Source: Petrosia ficiformis (Eukaryota > Porifera > Demospongiae > Haplosclerida > Petrosiidae). Taken from it: DNA of 64,000 bases. The stretch is from assembly GCA_947044365.1 (NCBI GenBank), contig OX345648.1, positions 3,972,096-4,036,095 on the forward strand, given 5' to 3'. Positions within the stretch are counted from its first letter, which is position 1. Every line of letters starts with the position of its first letter. Shown here one piece after another: positions 61,716 to 64,000 of the stretch. Under the pieces are notes generated by a model, which worked only from the letters and a program-made list of their open reading frames with translations, did not search any database and was not told where the DNA came from. Made by a program: the position numbers and the translations under genes.

Positions 61716-62579
61716 TAGCATATATATATATTTGTATATATGTACATAATTATATACACACAGACATGTAGAATAGCATGTATAAACATATATAACAGAT
61801 AATCAATGGATGGGCAATATTCACACAGACAAGGTATAATATTATACCTGTTGTATATTTTACCAAAGAAAGTCAAATTATAACAATAAACATGTATAAT
61901 TGTACACATACAACAGTACATATGTATATGTACGTACACATAGTAAACAAGTACATGTATATAAAAATTATACCACTGTATATAAAAATTACCACTGAAC
62001 ATGTACATGTACAGATGTCTCAAAAAGTTAACATTCTGTTGTATGAAACCAAGCTACAAGTATGGTGTTATTCAGGCGAAATTGTTTACTGAAGGGTTAC
62101 TCGTTTTTGAAAACAATATACATGTATATTGTTTTTACATTAGGATGTTACATGCACTTTCACTATTTTATTGGACAATTTCTGCATGACTGATTGTTTC
62201 TAAACCACTGTACAAATGTAAAAATGTCTACTTGTAGCAAGGGTATAGCATCACTGGTACAGTATTCTCTGATTTGAATACAGTATACTATAGTGCAAAT
62301 TGTGATTTTTTATTATCTATCATGACATATACACAGTAATGACATTATTACAGTTGAGTAAATTGACATTACATCTGTGTATACATTTCTTGATTCAACT
62401 AATTGGGCTCCCTTATGAACCTGTGGAAGTCCATAAATGCCTCATGCTCAGTCCTCGGTATCTATATCAGGCTTTCTTGGGTTAATAAATTGCCTAGATT
62501 CCTGGGTTTGGCAACTAACTTATATATTACACACATAATACTTATAATTATATAACATACATACTTAAAAGTGTATATA

Positions 62580-62600
62580 ATTATATATATATATATATAT

Positions 62601-62631
<31 letters not shown>

Positions 62632-62640
62632 TATGTGTAT
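62580..62640. repeat. (AT)n microsatellite
   Basis: AT dinucleotide tract about 270 bp upstream of fibrinogen-like copy 7. Similar tracts lie at 61688-61735 and 52625-52651. Confidence 0.9.
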
Positions 62641-62906
62641 GTATTATACTTAAAATTATACATAAAATTATACATAAATTACAGGTATTATTTTGTGGTT
62701 TTCTCAAATTGGGTCAAATATGTCTTTGTATGTTTTCTTGATGGAACTAATTGTTTAATGTTATGATAGAAGGAGAAGGATAATATATATATAGTTATAT
62801 GTATGTTAATTGTTGTATATATGGCAAATGTTTACACTATTTACCATAATAACAGCAACTTGGGAATAGTCATCATTATTGTATTTGAATCTCTCTCTCT
62901 TCTATA

Positions 62907-63950
62907 ATGGTTTCTTCATTATTGGCATTTCTTCTTCTAGTCTCTGGTATAATTCATTTCAGCTGTTGTAGAATACAAAAGGATCCACAATATCTTCTGA
63001 AATGTTGTGATGCAGTCAATTTGGGAAAGAGGTTTAAATTTGTAAAGGATAATGGATTCATCAGTTTTATCCTGTGTCCATCTACCCTACCAGACAACTG
63101 TCCTGAATACAATCAACAAAATATCACTGATAGTGTATCATGTAGTGATATACTACTGAATTATCCTAATGCTACCTCAGGTTATTATAATCTCACTATA
63201 ACTAATGGTAGTATTATTAGTATATATTGTGACATGGAGGGTAGTAACTGTGGAGAAGGAGGATGGACAAGAATTGGCTTTGTTGATATGAGTGAACCTG
63301 GTACTACCTGTCCTACTGGTTTGATTGAGGGACAATATGATAATATTACATTATGTGGACTGGATCACACAGCACTCAATGGTACATATGATCCTGTTTG
63401 TAACTCAACATTCTTCTCTACTTATGGACTCGACTACAGTAAGGTGTGTGGACAAGTAAGAGGATACCAGTATGGAGGAGCTGAAGGTTTATTTAGACAG
63501 TATTATAATTACAATCTCTCTGATCCATATCTTACTGGTGTGTCTATAACATATGATGATAATCCTATTAAACATATCTGGTCTTATGTTAATGGATTAC
63601 GTGAATATGATTACAAATACTGTTTTCTCAATTGTCCTTGTAATACAGGAAACCCTTATAGTTCACCTTCATTCATCAATAATGATTACTATTGTGAATC
63701 AGGAATTCAAAACCCTTTTTTTATTGGTCCTAACTTTTTCTTTTTTAATGATCCATTATGGGATGGACAACAGTGTAATGGTGTTGAGAGTTCTTGTTGT
63801 ACTACTCCTAATATGCCATGGTTTATCAAAACACTAAACAATACAGTTAGTGATGATATTCAGTTGAGGGTGTGTGGAGGTGATATGGATGTGTATAATG
63901 GGGAGAGGTTCAGTACTCCACTTGATTTAATTGAACTATATATAAAATAA
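62907..63950 (+). CDS. Secreted GWTR/fibrinogen-like protein, copy 7 (347 aa)
   Basis: Intact and the most divergent paralogue of the gene at 18999. The segment after the signal peptide is shortened (SCCRIQKDPQYLLKCCD), EEGG is reduced to EGG, and the linker is the long NQQNITDSVSC form seen in copy 2. Loops are AEGLFRQYYNYNLSDP, LREYDYKYCFLNCPC with an added Cys, and SGIQNPFFIGPNFFFFND. The Cys of SYVCG is Asn. It occupies the place in unit 2 that copy 5 holds in unit 1. Confidence 0.87.
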   Translation: MVSSLLAFLLLVSGIIHFSCCRIQKDPQYLLKCCDAVNLGKRFKFVKDNGFISFILCPSTLPDNCPEYNQQNITDSVSCSDILLNYPNATSGYYNLTITNGSIISIYCDMEGSNCGEGGWTRIGFVDMSEPGTTCPTGLIEGQYDNITLCGLDHTALNGTYDPVCNSTFFSTYGLDYSKVCGQVRGYQYGGAEGLFRQYYNYNLSDPYLTGVSITYDDNPIKHIWSYVNGLREYDYKYCFLNCPCNTGNPYSSPSFINNDYYCESGIQNPFFIGPNFFFFNDPLWDGQQCNGVESSCCTTPNMPWFIKTLNNTVSDDIQLRVCGGDMDVYNGERFSTPLDLIELYIK

Positions 63951-64000
63951 TATATATTTTTTACTTTCATGTAACAATTTATAATAGACTGCATAAATAT

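Larger units (their letters stand above)
29633..63950 (+). repeat. Tandem duplication, about 17-kb units
   Basis: Unit 1 is about 29633-46803 and unit 2 about 46804-63950. Shared order: fibrinogen-like gene, sequence with TTTTCTGGAAGCACTTTTGG (32290 and 49193), 57-bp minisatellite, NAP1L exon 2, ACBP-like exon, NAP1L exon 1, beta-helix/TM gene, TTCACACATTAGTCCATGTG flank, fibrinogen-like gene. Differences are mostly insertions listed separately. Confidence 0.9.

Overview
The window is eukaryotic nuclear DNA. It is AT-rich and saturated with the palindrome TACATGTA, and it carries intron-containing genes with GT-AG junctions, non-LTR and DNA-transposon remnants, and single-exon secreted or membrane gene families. 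The secreted GWTR/fibrinogen-like family, the beta-helix plus multi-transmembrane family and the ACATGT satellite together suggest an early-branching animal, most likely a demosponge (Amphimedon-like). That assignment is inference.

Minus strand: a nucleosome assembly protein 1-like (NAP1L) gene can be traced through eleven coding exons, from exon 1 at 36951 to exon 11 at 1677. All junctions agree in phase. The last coding part lies beyond the left edge or was not found. Intron 2 is about 18 kb and holds four plus-strand genes. Exons 1 and 2 occur again at 54881 and 52902, and a frame-altered copy of exon 4 lies at 43156-43298.

Plus strand: seven copies of a secreted fibrinogen/intelectin-like protein family lie at 19.0, 23.0, 27.4, 29.6, 44.1, 46.8 and 62.9 kb. 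Five are intact (347-360 aa) and two are broken. The copies are close to identical except for a few short aromatic-rich loops, as expected of a diversifying recognition protein. Two long genes at 37.8 kb (one frameshift) and 55.7 kb (intact, 1094 aa) encode a signal peptide, a Pmp-like parallel beta-helix ectodomain and a C-terminal block of 7-8 membrane segments.

Duplication history: 19.0-23.0 and 23.0-27.4 kb form a tandem repeat of about 4.4 kb. Segments 29.6-46.8 and 46.8-64.0 kb form a second, larger tandem repeat of about 17 kb. Each 17-kb unit holds a fibrinogen-like gene, NAP1L exons 2 and 1, a beta-helix/transmembrane gene, and the next fibrinogen-like gene. Many mobile elements inserted afterwards, and their empty sites can be read in the sister copy.

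Mobile and repeat DNA: a decayed CR1/L2-like retrotransposon with a mutated 2A-like motif, nested in a MITE with a 7-bp target duplication; a Crypton/DUF3504-like ORF between 26-bp inverted repeats; hAT-like elements with 8-bp target duplications; a piggyBac-like element at TTAA; a TA-flanked element carrying an exon-like ORF; a tRNA-derived SINE; several long foldback elements; and many minisatellites built around TACATGTA.
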